NCBI RefSeq assembly: GCF_016598535.1
Contig: NZ_CP066779.1
Location: 3,842,053 to 3,906,052 of the forward strand
From: Rhodococcus sp. P-2
GTDB lineage: Bacteria > Actinomycetota > Actinomycetes > Mycobacteriales > Mycobacteriaceae
Reading direction: 5' to 3'
Length of the DNA stretch: 64,000 bases
A program made the position numbers and the translations under genes. Below, one piece after another: positions 1 to 10,230 of this stretch; position 1 is the first letter of the stretch, and each line of letters opens with the position of its first letter. Below the pieces are notes generated by a model, which saw only the letters and a list, made by a program, of their open reading frames with translations, was not told where the DNA came from and searched no databases.

Positions 1-3000
1 CAGCTTCCGATCAGGCAGTGGATCTTCGAGGTCCCCACTCCGCGTCCCGAGCCCGCGGTAGTCGATCGCCTCGTGCACGAGGCGCTGCTCGCCATCGAAG
101 CCATCGCGTACAACACGCCTGCGCTGCGCGGGTTGTACCCACTCTCGCTCAGCGCGAGAACACAGGTTCTCAAGGGCCGCTTGAACTCCGACGAAGTGAT
201 CCCGTACTTCCGCGACCTGGTCGACCCCGATCACGCCGTACACACGATGTACTTCCACACGCGGTTCTCGACCAACACGGACCCGCATCCCACGATGGCG
301 CAGCCGTTCCGGTTCATGGCTCACAACGGAGAACTGAACACGGACAAGAAGAATCGGCTTTCCGAAGCTGCCGTCGCCAGCGCGAAACGACGCGCGATCG
401 TCCGTCCGCCCGGCCAGTCCGACAGTTGCCGACTGGATCAGACCCTGGAAGCTCGCGTCATCGAGGACAGTGTCGACCTGGTGGCGGCTGTGGTCTCGAT
501 GATGCCGCCGGCCTGGGAAAACGACACCACCCTCTCCCCTGCGGTGCGGGCGATGTTCGAGTACTTCTCGCTGTACGAGGAGAAAAACGACGGACCGGCA
601 GCGCTGGTCTTCGGCGACGGCACCATCATCGGTGCACGCCTCGATCGCCTCGGCTTGCGTCCACTACGCACGATCGAGACCCACGACTACGTGTGCGCAT
701 TCTCCGAAGCCGGACAGATCGCGTTCCCACCCGAGACGGTGATTCACCGTGGCCGCGTCGAAGCCGGCGGAATGCTCTACTTCGATCATCGAGATCGCCA
801 CACCTACACTGCCCGCGAGGCCCTGGAAAAGATTGCTGCACAGCGTGATTACCAGTCTCTGGTGGAGCAGTCACGAATCCTGATCGAGGACATTGCCTCC
901 GTACCTGCGGAGAAGGTGAGCTCACCGACGCGCTACAACGGAACCTTCGAGGTTCATCAGCGCTACATGGCGTACTCCCTGGATCAGGAGAGCTTCAAAT
1001 TCCTGATGGATCCGATGCTCACGCACGGAGCCGAGAAGGTCTCCGCCATGGGCTACGGCAACGCCATCAACGCGTTCAGCGGGAACAGAACAATTCGAGG
1101 CTCTGCGTCTCCTTCCCCTCGGACGGCTCGACGACGCCTTCCGCCTCGACGCCGGGGCATACCGGGCGACGAGCTTCGACCGGTTGACCACCGAACAGAT
1201 CGACGACTTCGACATCACCGCCGGGTACCGGAACTTTTCTACTGTCATGGCTGCGGAACGATTGCGTCGTCCCGCCGCGCTGCGCGACGTCATCTCCGTT
1301 CCCGGCGATGTCACATTTGCGGTGACGACAGCCGAGTTCGCCGAGCAGATCAGCCGATTCTCGGTACACGGCAATACGACGATCGTGATGCGTGGAATCC
1401 AGTGTGAATCCGCCGCAGACCGCGGGTACACACTTCGCCTGGACGGACCACTGGCCGACGACGCCGCACGCCGGGCAGCACTCGGAAACGCTCTCACCGC
1501 TATCTTCTCGGGCGATATCTCCATCGAAGCCACCGCACCGGATCTGGTTCTGAAGGCAACCGGTATCGGGGCCCAGTTCCTGTCCAAGTTGCGGGTCGCA
1601 CAGGCAGGTGTTCCTCTCTCCGAGGTGCAGAGCGCCAGCGACATCACTCCGAAGTTGGCGTCGGGAGCCATGAGCCACGGCGCGCTCAATGCTCCGGCAC
1701 ACGAAGCCGTCGCGCATGGCACGAACATGGTCGGCGCGATGTCCAACAGCGGTGAAGGTGGTGAACACCTGTCCCGTTACAACACAATTCGAGCATCGCG
1801 TATCAAGCAGTTTGCATCCGGTCGATTCGGAATCTGGGCGGGATACCTCGCCGACCCGATGCTCGAAGAGATCGAGATCAAACTCGGCCAAGGTGCAAAA
1901 CCCGGCGAGGGCGGCCAGCTTCCGGCAGCCAAGGTCACCGTCGACATCGCTGCGGCCCGCGGTGGAACCCCCGGTGTCGAACTGGTTTCACCGCCGCCTC
2001 ACCATGACACGTACTCCATCGAGGACCTCGCTCAGCTCATCCACGACTGCAAGGCAGCGCGCATTCGGGTGATCGTGAAGTTGGTGTCCTCGGAAGGTAT
2101 CGGCACCATCGCCGTCGGAGTCGCCAAGGCCGGCGCTGACGTCATCAACGTCGCCGGAAACACCGGTGGCACCGGCGCCGCTTCCGTGACCAGCCTCAAG
2201 TACGCGGGCCGCGCGGCCGAGGTCGGTATCGCAGAGGTCCATCAAGCTCTGTGCGCCAACGGTCTTCGTCAGAAGGTCGTTCTTCGATGCTCGGGCGCAC
2301 ATCAGACCGGCAGCGACATCATCACCTCGGCACTACTCGGCGCAGACAGCTTCGAGTTCGGCACATCGGCGCTGATGATGATGGGCTGCGTCATGGCCAA
2401 GAACTGCAACATCAAGTGCCCCGCAGGCCTGACCACCAACCCGGAACTGTTCGACGGCGATCCCCGTGCCATGGCGCAGTACCTTCTCAACATCGCTCAC
2501 GAAACTCGGGAACTGTTGGCAAATCTGGGAATGCGATCCCTCCAGGAAGCGCGAGGACGAACCGACCTCCTGCATCTGATCGATCACCCGTCCATCGTCG
2601 GCAATCTGAACCTGGGCGCGATGTTCGCGTCGGCGCCGGACATCACCGTCGACAATCCCGTGTACCTCGAGCGTGAGTACGCGCTCGACGAGAAGATCAT
2701 GGACGAGGTTCGCACGGCACTCTTCGACCGTGGCGAGGCCTCGGTCACCTTGTCCGGACCCGAATTCGCCGAAGGTGCACTGCACCTGGGGAACCGGAAC
2801 AAGAGCGTCGGCGGGCAGTTGGCGGTCGACCTCGAACGCGAACTCAACTACGGAGCGGCCGGGCTTCTCGCTCCGGGAGTGCTGACCGACGAACGTGGGC
2901 GACGGTACTTCGCTCCGGGCAGCGTACGCGTCCTGACGACCGGATCTGCGGGCCTGTCGTTCGGCGCATTCTGCAACGACGGCATGCACCTGGAGCACAC

Positions 3001-4114
3001 CGGGACATGCAACGACGGCGTGGGAAAGAGCATGAGCGGCGGCGTGATCGCCGTGCGCAGCCCTGGCGGCGGCTCCAGTGACGCCGGCGGAAACGTGTTG
3101 ATCGGCAACTTCGCTCTCTTCGGCGCCACCGGTGGGCGAGTGTTCGTCGAAGGTGAAGCAGGCGATCGCTTTGCGGTTCGCAACTCCGGAGCCAGCGCTG
3201 TCGTCGAAGGCGTCGGCGACTTCGCCGGCGAGTACATGACAAACGGTGCCGTCCTGAATCTCGGCGAGTTCGGTAAGGGCGTCGGCAACGGCATGAGTGG
3301 TGGGTTCTTCTACCAGTACGACCCTCGCGGCGAGCTTGCACTGCGAGCGAGCACCGACTCCGTGCTGTTGGGGTCGATCACCGCTGCGACCGACCCTCTT
3401 GCCGCCGTCCACAACCACGCAGTGCAACTCCTTCTCGAACTGCATGTGGAGGCAACGGGATCCGCGCTCGGAACCCGATTGCTCGAGAACTGGGAAGTCG
3501 AACAGCACTCGTTTGTCTACGCGATGCCCAAGGCGCTGATGCTCTACCAGGACAGCGACGCCATCCTTGCCGCCAAAACGCACAAAGAACTTCTCGATGA
3601 GTTGGCTTCCGCCATCGCGGCGCGGCAGGTACGCACCTTCAAACTCGCGGTACGAGACGAGCATCCCGCACTCGGCGGCGCAGTCCCCGGTTACGGAGAA
3701 ACCGATACCGCAACGATGTACGCACTCCTCAGCGAGTACACCGTGCTTCACTTCGCCCAACAACTCGCCGCGGCCCGCACCCCGAATGCGTCGGGACCCG
3801 ACGATCCAGCAGTTCAGAAGGCAGCTCGCAATCTGGTGCTGACCGAGGACTTCGCCCTCGTCCAGCACCTGGTGAAGTACTCGAAAGAGATTCTGGCCGA
3901 CTACGACGACGAACAGTTGGCCGCGCTGATTGCAGCCAAGCGGGTCGACGACTACAAGCAGGCGTTGAGTCTGCGCAACGTGCTGGCGATGGACAGCCCG
4001 GCGACGTACGGGTGGATTCTTTTTCAAGACAACAAGAACCGGGACAAACTCGGATCCCTGCCGAACTTCGACGAGTTGTTCGCTTCACGTGCGATCCCCG
4101 ACCTGGTGTCCTGA
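1..4114 (+). CDS. GltB-like glutamate synthase large subunit, 5'-truncated by window edge, one-base frameshift near 1082
   Basis: The reading frame is open at base 1, so the N-terminus (including any catalytic Cys1) lies outside the window. The first segment (frame 1, to about 1080) has the glutamine amidotransferase block TRFSTNTDPHPTMAQPF followed by AHNGELNT. The second (frame 2, to 4114) has the FMN/glutamate synthase domain: MSHGALN, SNSGEGGE, GAKPGEGGQLP, SPPPHHDTYSIEDLAQLI, GGTGA, and a cysteine cluster C-x5-C-x3-C (CVMAKNCNIKC) where GltB binds 3Fe-4S. A GXGXG beta-helix domain follows. At 1081-1083 (agcGGGaac), removing one G joins the frames as AFSG-TEQFEALRLLPLGRLDD, with no other damage, so this is a recent lesion or a read error. 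Compared with classical GltB, the stretch between amidotransferase and FMN domains is short (about 195 residues) and about 190 residues extend past the usual C-terminus. The next gene is a diflavin reductase, not GltD. Family certain; exact reaction uncertain. Confidence 0.85.
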
Positions 4115-4146
4115 CCTCTCCCCCGAACGTAGGTGAGCTTCAAATC

Positions 4147-5937
4147 ATGGAAATTCCGTACATTCCCGAATACGCACCGTTCACCGGCGACCAGCGAGCG
4201 TGGCTTTCCGGATTCCTGGCCGGTCTTCACTCACGAACCGTCATGCCCGGTCAAACCGGTACTGCAACAGCAACTGTGGAAAGAACTGCTGGCGCGGCCG
4301 TGCACATCCTCTTCGGGAGCCAGACCGGAAATGCGGAGTCCGTGGCCGAAGACGCGGCCGCTGCTGCTCGTGCCCACGGTCTCGAACCACTTGTCGCGGG
4401 TCTTGACACCGTGGATATCAACGCACTTTCCGCCATGCGCCGGGTACTCGTGATCACCTCGACCTACGGCGAGGGCGAGATGCCTGACAACGCGCAGCTG
4501 TTCTGGGATGCAGTCGAATCCGAGAGTGCGCCCCGGCTGGAGGGCCTCTACTTCGGCGTACTCGCACTCGGTGACACCAGCTACGACGGCTACTGCCAGT
4601 CCGGCAAGAACATCGATGCTCGCTTCGAAGCGCTCGGCGGGACCCGCGTTGTCGACCGCACCGATTGCGACGTCGACTACGAGGATGACGCGGCCGAGTG
4701 GATCGTTCGTGCCGTCGCTGCGGTGGCCGGTGTGGACGGTGATGCCGGTCCGGGCGGTGATACAGGCGCTGCGGTGGCGCCGGTTGCATCCGGTTCGCTG
4801 AAGACCAAATCCCAATGGACGCGCAAGAACCCCTATCCTGCAACTGTTCTCGCCAATCGACTGTTGTCCGGTGAGGGCTCCGCCAAGGAAGTCCGCCACT
4901 TCACCTTTGCGCTCGGCGAGGATGGTCTGGACTACGAGGCCGGAGACGGATTGGGAATCCGCCCGATCAACGACCCCGCTCTCGTCGACGCCATCATCCG
5001 TCAACTCGGGGTGAGCGGCGATTGCGTCGTCACGGCGAAGGACGGCTCGTCCGTGCCGTTGGACCAGGTGTTGACCAGCGATTACGAGATCTCGATTCCC
5101 TCTCGCGATCTGATCGACGACATCGCCCGACGCAGCGGAGACGCCGAACTGCAGCATATTCTCGACACCGAAGATCGGGAAGCGCTCGACGCGTGGCTGT
5201 GGGGCAAAGATGTGCTCGATCTTCTGCAGCTGGGCACCAGCGTTCGCCTGAATCCCGAAGAGTTGCTTGGTCTTCTGCGCCCCCTTCAGCATCGGGTCTA
5301 CTCGATCTCGTCCAGCCCGCTGGCCCACGCCGGCACCGTGCATCTGACGGTTGCGAGTGTGCGCTACCGCTCGGGCGAGCGGGATCGCGGTGGCGTCTGC
5401 TCGACGTATCTTGCGGACCGGGTAGGCGAGGGAGACCGGGTCGGAGTTTTTGTCTCCAAGAACAATTCGTTCCGCCTGCCCGCCGATGATGCTGCTCCCG
5501 TCGTGATGATCGGACCCGGAACCGGCATCGCACCCTTCCGCGCTTTCCTGCACGAGCGTCGGGCGCGGAACGCGTCGGGGCAGAATTGGCTCTTCTTCGG
5601 CGATCAGCATCAGTCGAGCGATTTCATCTACGAGGACGAGCTCAACGGCCTGACCCGTGACGGTGTCCTGACGCGTCTCGACCTCGCCTTCTCTCGTGAT
5701 CAGTCCGAGAAGATCTACGTCCAGACACGTATGCGCGAGCAGGGCCGAGAGTTGTTCGCCTGGCTCGAGAAGGGCGCGCACGTGTACGTCTGCGGCGATG
5801 CCACCCGGATGGCGAAGGACGTCGACGACGCATTGCACGAGGTGGTCGCCGAGCACGGCGGGTTGGATGCGGATGCCGCCGAGGACTACGTCAACAACCT
5901 CAAACGATCGAAGCGGTACCTACGGGATGTCTACTGA
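4147..5937 (+). CDS. CysJ-like NADPH diflavin reductase (flavodoxin-FAD-NADPH domains)
   Basis: 596 residues. After a ~45-residue leader there is a flavodoxin domain with the FMN loop FGSQTGNAESVAEDAA and the second loop STYGEGEMPDNA. A ferredoxin-reductase half follows: the FAD motif RVYSISSSP, then GGVCSTYLADR, the pyrophosphate-binding GPGTGIAPFRAFL, the NADPH-side YVCGDATRMAKDV, and a C-terminal RYLRDVY typical of sulfite reductase alpha and P450 reductase proteins. The ATG at 4147 is preceded by aggtgag; a longer open frame upstream lies inside the preceding gene. It passes two electrons from NADPH to FAD to FMN and on to a one-electron acceptor. Only 32 bp separate it from the GltB-like gene, and no sulfite or nitrite reductase hemoprotein is visible, so the GltB-like protein is its likeliest partner (inference). 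Confidence 0.9.
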   Translation: MEIPYIPEYAPFTGDQRAWLSGFLAGLHSRTVMPGQTGTATATVERTAGAAVHILFGSQTGNAESVAEDAAAAARAHGLEPLVAGLDTVDINALSAMRRVLVITSTYGEGEMPDNAQLFWDAVESESAPRLEGLYFGVLALGDTSYDGYCQSGKNIDARFEALGGTRVVDRTDCDVDYEDDAAEWIVRAVAAVAGVDGDAGPGGDTGAAVAPVASGSLKTKSQWTRKNPYPATVLANRLLSGEGSAKEVRHFTFALGEDGLDYEAGDGLGIRPINDPALVDAIIRQLGVSGDCVVTAKDGSSVPLDQVLTSDYEISIPSRDLIDDIARRSGDAELQHILDTEDREALDAWLWGKDVLDLLQLGTSVRLNPEELLGLLRPLQHRVYSISSSPLAHAGTVHLTVASVRYRSGERDRGGVCSTYLADRVGEGDRVGVFVSKNNSFRLPADDAAPVVMIGPGTGIAPFRAFLHERRARNASGQNWLFFGDQHQSSDFIYEDELNGLTRDGVLTRLDLAFSRDQSEKIYVQTRMREQGRELFAWLEKGAHVYVCGDATRMAKDVDDALHEVVAEHGGLDADAAEDYVNNLKRSKRYLRDVY

Positions 5938-6877
5938 GATGTGTCCCCACCGTGGTGAATGCCGTTGCGCAGCTGTGGCGCGCATGTCGGACCTGGACGC
6001 GCTGCTTGCGCGTCCAGGATTCCGCGGTGGACTGATCGACACGGTACCCGGGGTAGTCGGCGAAATGTTGTCCCTCTTGGGCGATGTCGTCGCGATCACC
6101 GTTGCGGGGCCAGTGGCTGTCAACGACTCGGGAAAGTACGCCGTTCCCACCGTTCCCGGTGATCCGCTGGTCTGCACGCCAGGACTCGTCTCTCTGCGTT
6201 TGAACCCTTCCGCCCTCGGTTCGGTGGTGACCACTGATGCAGAGCAGCACCTTCCGCCGACGCTCCGGATGTTCGACACTCACGGATCGAGTTCGCACAC
6301 CACCTATTTGACCCCGGCCTCGGATCGTCTCGCCTTCGAAGCGATACGAAACGCGGCCGACGCTTCGAGGGAAGCCAACCCTCCCATCCAGACGTCGAAT
6401 ACGCCCGCATTCTGGGCCGAAGCCGATCAGCTGACACAACTCGACTTCATCCTCGCGGACAGGGGCAGCGAACGCCGCAACGGTTTGGTCGCTCTGGGCG
6501 CCCTCGGCTACCGGAGAATCGATCCTCACCTCATGGCTGCCGGGATGGAGCACCTGTCCTACCAACAACTGCCCGTCACGACGGTTGTCGCCGGGAACGG
6601 CTGCCTGCAGATTCATCGCGGTGATCTCGACGCGGCAGCCATGTTCGGCGGAACGCTGACTCTAGCCTCGGACACCTGCCGGACGATGATCGACCTGAAC
6701 GGCGTCGCGGAGTGCTGGCTGACCCGCACGCACGGAGTTCACGGACTGACCAGCTCGATCGAGATGTACGACTTCCGCCGAAAATGCGTGGCAGTCTTCA
6801 CCCAAACAGGTCCAGCCGAACCCGCAGTCATGGACATGTGGGAAGACGTCATGAGTTCCATTTCGGCCGCATCCTGA
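5927..6877 (+). CDS. HemS/HmuS-like heme-handling protein
   Basis: 316 residues from the ATG at 5927, which overlaps the end of the diflavin reductase by 11 bp; another ATG at 5984 gives a shorter form starting MSDLDALL. The C-terminal half has the pattern of the hemin-degrading HemS/ChuS family: MFDTHGSSSHTTYL (compare FFD..G.A.HKVY in HemS) and, near the end, a leucine-rich stretch followed by WLTRTHGVHGLTSSIEMYD, matching the Wv.RkPt.dG.vtSlElfD block. The family binds heme in the cytoplasm and either degrades it or carries it to an oxygenase. The two ABC genes downstream and an iron-box-like half-site before them support a role in iron or heme nutrition. The N-terminal half is divergent, so family membership is likely but not certain. 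Confidence 0.6.
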   Translation: MSTEMCPHRGECRCAAVARMSDLDALLARPGFRGGLIDTVPGVVGEMLSLLGDVVAITVAGPVAVNDSGKYAVPTVPGDPLVCTPGLVSLRLNPSALGSVVTTDAEQHLPPTLRMFDTHGSSSHTTYLTPASDRLAFEAIRNAADASREANPPIQTSNTPAFWAEADQLTQLDFILADRGSERRNGLVALGALGYRRIDPHLMAAGMEHLSYQQLPVTTVVAGNGCLQIHRGDLDAAAMFGGTLTLASDTCRTMIDLNGVAECWLTRTHGVHGLTSSIEMYDFRRKCVAVFTQTGPAEPAVMDMWEDVMSSISAAS

Positions 6878-6940
6878 CGCCGACGGCTGCCAATCGAGTG
6901 TAAGAAATCGGCGTACTGCGATAACCAAGAGTGGCAACCG

Positions 6941-6959
6941 AAGCCTAACCTCAGGTTTC
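6941..6959 (+). promoter_or_regulatory. Candidate IdeR/DmdR1 iron-box half-site
   Basis: The 12 bases AGCCTAACCTCA match the right arm of the actinobacterial iron box (AGCCTAACCTAA) at 11 positions, while the left arm is poorly conserved. It lies about 50 bp before the first ABC transporter gene, so iron repression of that operon is plausible. A single good half-site is moderate evidence only. Confidence 0.4.
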
Positions 6960-7006
6960 GGTCACTTGTCGTGCCCGCACCCTGACGCTGATTCAAGGAG
7001 TTATCC

Positions 7007-8626
7007 ATGCCCCGCCCTCTCGTCGAACCATCGCTGGTCCCGGCCTTGCGCCCGGCGCTGCCTGCATTGGCCGCCGGGGTGGTCGCGGCGGCTGCGTCGG
7101 GGGTCGCGATGCTCGGAGCGCTCTGGTGCGTCGTGCAACTCATCGGTGAACCGTCCATGAGTTGGGCCGAATGGGCATGCGGGCTCTGGCTCGTCGGCGT
7201 CACGCTCGCCGCCACGTCGTCGTGGCTCTCGCACCACGCCGAGGCGCTGTTCGAGGCCAGGCTCAGGCGCCAGCTCGCTGCCCACCTCGTCCGGTTGCCG
7301 GCAAGCACGCTGTCCCGCTACAGCGGGGACGCGCTGAGAAGGCTCGTCTCCGACGACATCTCGGCGCTGCACCATATGACTGCGCACCTACCTGCCGAGT
7401 TCGCGACGCTCGTGGTGGTCCCGGCGCTCACGATCGCGGCGCTGGCCGTCTCAGCCGGCCCGGTGGCGCTTCTCGCTCTGGCTCCCGGCATCGTGGCAGC
7501 ACTGTTCTATCTGATCGTGATCCCTCGAATGGCTGCGCGGTACAGCGCTGAACGTGCGGATGTCATGGGCGACATCGTGACCGCCGTGGACGACTATGCC
7601 CGCGGCATCCGCGTCTGCCGGATCTACGGCGCGCAGACCGGTGCTGCCGCTGACTATGCAGAATCGACAGCACGGTTCACTCGGGGAATGCAGGAGCGCG
7701 TTCGACTCGTGGCGACCCCTGCGGCCGTCGCCGTTTCCCTCATGCAGGCGACGGCAACGTTTGCGATCGCCTATGCCGTCGGATTTCGCTGGGATGCACC
7801 GACATTGGCCGCCACCATTCTCTTCAGTCTCGCAATCGTGACACCGGCCCTGCGGCTCGGGCACGGCCTCGACTACGTCGCGGCTGGACGCTCTGCTGCA
7901 GTCCGACTCGCCGCAGCGCTGGAGGAAGCCACCCTCCCGGCTGGTGAAGCATCAACCGTTCCGGCCGCCAGTCCCTCCGATCGACTGGAGATCCTCGGCC
8001 TGACTGTCACGATCGCGGACCGCAGAGTCATCGACGGCGTCACGCATGCATTCCGCCCGTCCGCAATCACTGCGATCACGGGACCGAGTGGAGCGGGCAA
8101 GTCGACGCTGCTGAAAGCACTGGCCGGCTTCGAAATCCCGGATCTGGGTACCGTCCGCTACGCGGGCCAGAGCGTCGACACCATCGACGAGAACCTGCGG
8201 CCACGGTCCATTCTGCTCACGCCTCAGGGCGCAGACGTATTGCCTGCCACGGTGCGCGAGAACATCGCGCTGGCCGCCCCCGACGCAACAGACGCGGAAT
8301 ACGCCGCAGCGCTTCGCCGGGCACAGATCGACGTCAGCCTCGATGCCGATGCCGCTTCACTCTCCGGCGGAGAACGTCAGAGAGTCGGGCTTGCTCGGGT
8401 ATTCCTTTCGCCCGCAACAGTACTGCTGCTCGACGAGCCGACCAGCGCACTCGACGATCGGACAGCGGCCGAACTGTTGAAAGAACTACGACATCTCGCA
8501 CACGACGAAGGAAAGACGATCGTGATCGTCACCCACGACCCCGCTCTTGCAGACGACGCCGACGATCGGCTCGACCTCCGGAGTCTCATCGCATCCGATG
8601 CTGCCCTGACTGGAGCCGAACAATGA
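7007..8626 (+). CDS. ABC transporter half-molecule (membrane domain + ATPase), likely ferric-siderophore or heme related
   Basis: 539 residues. The N-terminal ~300 residues form an exporter-fold (type IV) membrane domain with several hydrophobic segments. The ATPase domain has Walker A GPSGAGKST, signature LSGGERQRVGLAR, Walker B VLLLDEPTSALDD and the switch His in VTHDPAL. The ATG at 7007 follows aaggag and a possible iron box. Its stop overlaps the next start (ATGA at 8623), so the two half-transporters are translationally coupled and very likely form a heterodimer, like IrtA/IrtB or YbtP/YbtQ, exporter-fold pairs that import ferric siderophores in mycobacteria and Yersinia. A CydDC-type thiol/heme exporter is the alternative, but no cydAB genes are present here. 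Confidence 0.85.
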   Translation: MPRPLVEPSLVPALRPALPALAAGVVAAAASGVAMLGALWCVVQLIGEPSMSWAEWACGLWLVGVTLAATSSWLSHHAEALFEARLRRQLAAHLVRLPASTLSRYSGDALRRLVSDDISALHHMTAHLPAEFATLVVVPALTIAALAVSAGPVALLALAPGIVAALFYLIVIPRMAARYSAERADVMGDIVTAVDDYARGIRVCRIYGAQTGAAADYAESTARFTRGMQERVRLVATPAAVAVSLMQATATFAIAYAVGFRWDAPTLAATILFSLAIVTPALRLGHGLDYVAAGRSAAVRLAAALEEATLPAGEASTVPAASPSDRLEILGLTVTIADRRVIDGVTHAFRPSAITAITGPSGAGKSTLLKALAGFEIPDLGTVRYAGQSVDTIDENLRPRSILLTPQGADVLPATVRENIALAAPDATDAEYAAALRRAQIDVSLDADAASLSGGERQRVGLARVFLSPATVLLLDEPTSALDDRTAAELLKELRHLAHDEGKTIVIVTHDPALADDADDRLDLRSLIASDAALTGAEQ

Positions 8627-10170
8627 ACAGCACCACTGCAGCCCGTCGACGCTTGATCACCATCGGACTCGGTTGGGTGTCCGTCGCGGTCCTCGAGGCG
8701 ATCGCGTACACCACTCTCGCGCTCTCGATCGCCGATCACCGGCCGCCGGTTCTCGTCCTGGCCACGGCCGCAATCGCCCTCTTCGTGACCGTCCTGGTCT
8801 CGCGGGGCGGATATTTCACCGGGGCTCGACTCGTCGGCGATCTCTACGACGCGCTCGGGGATGCCTTCGCCCGCGCGAAGCTGTCCTGGTTCACCGACGA
8901 CAACCGGGCTCTGCTCGCCACCGTCACCGGGCGCGGGATCCCGTCGCTGATGAGTGTTCCCGCACACCAACTTCAGACCTTCCTCGTTGCACCGCTGATC
9001 CCGCTGCTCCTGCTTCCTGGAATCGCGGTCGTCGCGGGACCCGGAGTCATGCTGCTCGTCGGGGGACTTCTCGCGGTGTCGCTCGCAGCTCAGACGCTGG
9101 CCCAACGCGCTCTCAGCCGAGCGGACGAGCGCCGGCACGAGGTTGAACTCGCTGCGACGCAGTCAACTCTCGAGCTCACCGACCATCTCGAATTACTGCG
9201 TACAGCAGCGGGTCCCACTCGTTCCGTCGAACGGATCGAGCGAAGCTGGCGGGATCAGGAAACCGCGCTTGCACGGACCAATCTCGCCGCGGCGCCAGCG
9301 ACATTCATCTCGGCGATCGCGGCGATCGTGCCGCTGGCAGGTGCAGTAATCTTCCTCGCCGCCACCGGATTCGACGATCCTGCAGCCGCTCTCGCGCTCG
9401 TCGTCCTCACCGCCCGCGCCGCCGCCCCGCTCGACGAACTCGCACTGGCCGGAATCGGAGTCAATGAACTGCGCGCGACGGTTCGCGACTACCGCACCGC
9501 GACTTCAGCTCCCGCGCTGCCCGAGCCTGAACCCCAGGACGCAGGTCGCCCGGCAGGAACCGACATCAAGATCGTCGACGTGGATCACGCGCCAGTTCTG
9601 CGCGGCATCAACGCGCAGATCCCCGCTGGTGATCGCGTGCTCGTAGCGGGACGCTCCGGTACCGGGAAGAGCACACTTCTCGGGCTGCTCATGCGCTTCG
9701 ACGACCCGGACGAAGGCAGCGTCACTCTGGGCGGAGTTTCATTGCGCGACTTGCCCTACGACGACCTGGCCGCGCACATCGGCTACGTGTCGCAGGATCC
9801 ACTCATGTTCTCCGGCACCCTCGGGGAAAACATCGGACTGGGAAGACCTGGGGCTACCGAAACCGAGATCGAGGACGCCGCCAGGCGCGCTGTCCTCGGC
9901 GCCGTTCTCGACCGCTCGACGCTCGGCATTCATCAGGACGTCGGACACCAAGGGTCCGCTCTCTCCGCTGGCGAACGTCAGCGAGTGGCGATCGCTCGCG
10001 CCTTCCTCAAAAACGCACCCGTGCTTGTGCTCGACGAGGCCACTTCGGCTCTCGACGAGGGCACCGAGCGGCGCATCGCCGGCGCTGTGCAGGAATTGGC
10101 GGCCACCGTCTTCGTCGTCACCCACCGCGACCCCTCCATCTGGGAGCCGACCCGCACGATCACGCTCTGA
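8623..10170 (+). CDS. ABC transporter half-molecule, partner of the preceding gene
   Basis: 515 residues with the same architecture: an N-terminal six-helix membrane domain, then an ATPase with Walker A AGRSGTGKST, a Q-loop region GYVSQDPLMFSGTLGENIGL, signature LSAGERQRVAIARAF, Walker B VLVLDEATSALDE and switch motif VTHRDPS. It overlaps the upstream half-transporter by four bases. The signature LSAGE replaces the commoner LSGGE. Together the two halves would form one transporter with two ATP sites. Substrate is inferred only from the HemS-like neighbour and the upstream iron-box half-site. Confidence 0.85.
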   Translation: MNSTTAARRRLITIGLGWVSVAVLEAIAYTTLALSIADHRPPVLVLATAAIALFVTVLVSRGGYFTGARLVGDLYDALGDAFARAKLSWFTDDNRALLATVTGRGIPSLMSVPAHQLQTFLVAPLIPLLLLPGIAVVAGPGVMLLVGGLLAVSLAAQTLAQRALSRADERRHEVELAATQSTLELTDHLELLRTAAGPTRSVERIERSWRDQETALARTNLAAAPATFISAIAAIVPLAGAVIFLAATGFDDPAAALALVVLTARAAAPLDELALAGIGVNELRATVRDYRTATSAPALPEPEPQDAGRPAGTDIKIVDVDHAPVLRGINAQIPAGDRVLVAGRSGTGKSTLLGLLMRFDDPDEGSVTLGGVSLRDLPYDDLAAHIGYVSQDPLMFSGTLGENIGLGRPGATETEIEDAARRAVLGAVLDRSTLGIHQDVGHQGSALSAGERQRVAIARAFLKNAPVLVLDEATSALDEGTERRIAGAVQELAATVFVVTHRDPSIWEPTRTITL

Positions 10171-10230
10171 CATCACCTACCCGACAGAGCGCTGCAACAG
10201 AGCGGCTCCAATGCCGCCCGATTCTTCCTT

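Noticed and set aside
2333..4027. 564-codon open frame on the minus strand
   Set aside because: Antisense to the GltB-like gene; no domain or ribosome-binding site.
4231..5856. 541-codon open frame on the minus strand
   Set aside because: Antisense to the diflavin reductase, which carries all its cofactor motifs.
7007..10170. Reading the ABC pair as CydDC
   Set aside because: No cytochrome bd genes are nearby, and the HemS-like gene and iron half-site point to iron or heme instead. Not fully excluded.
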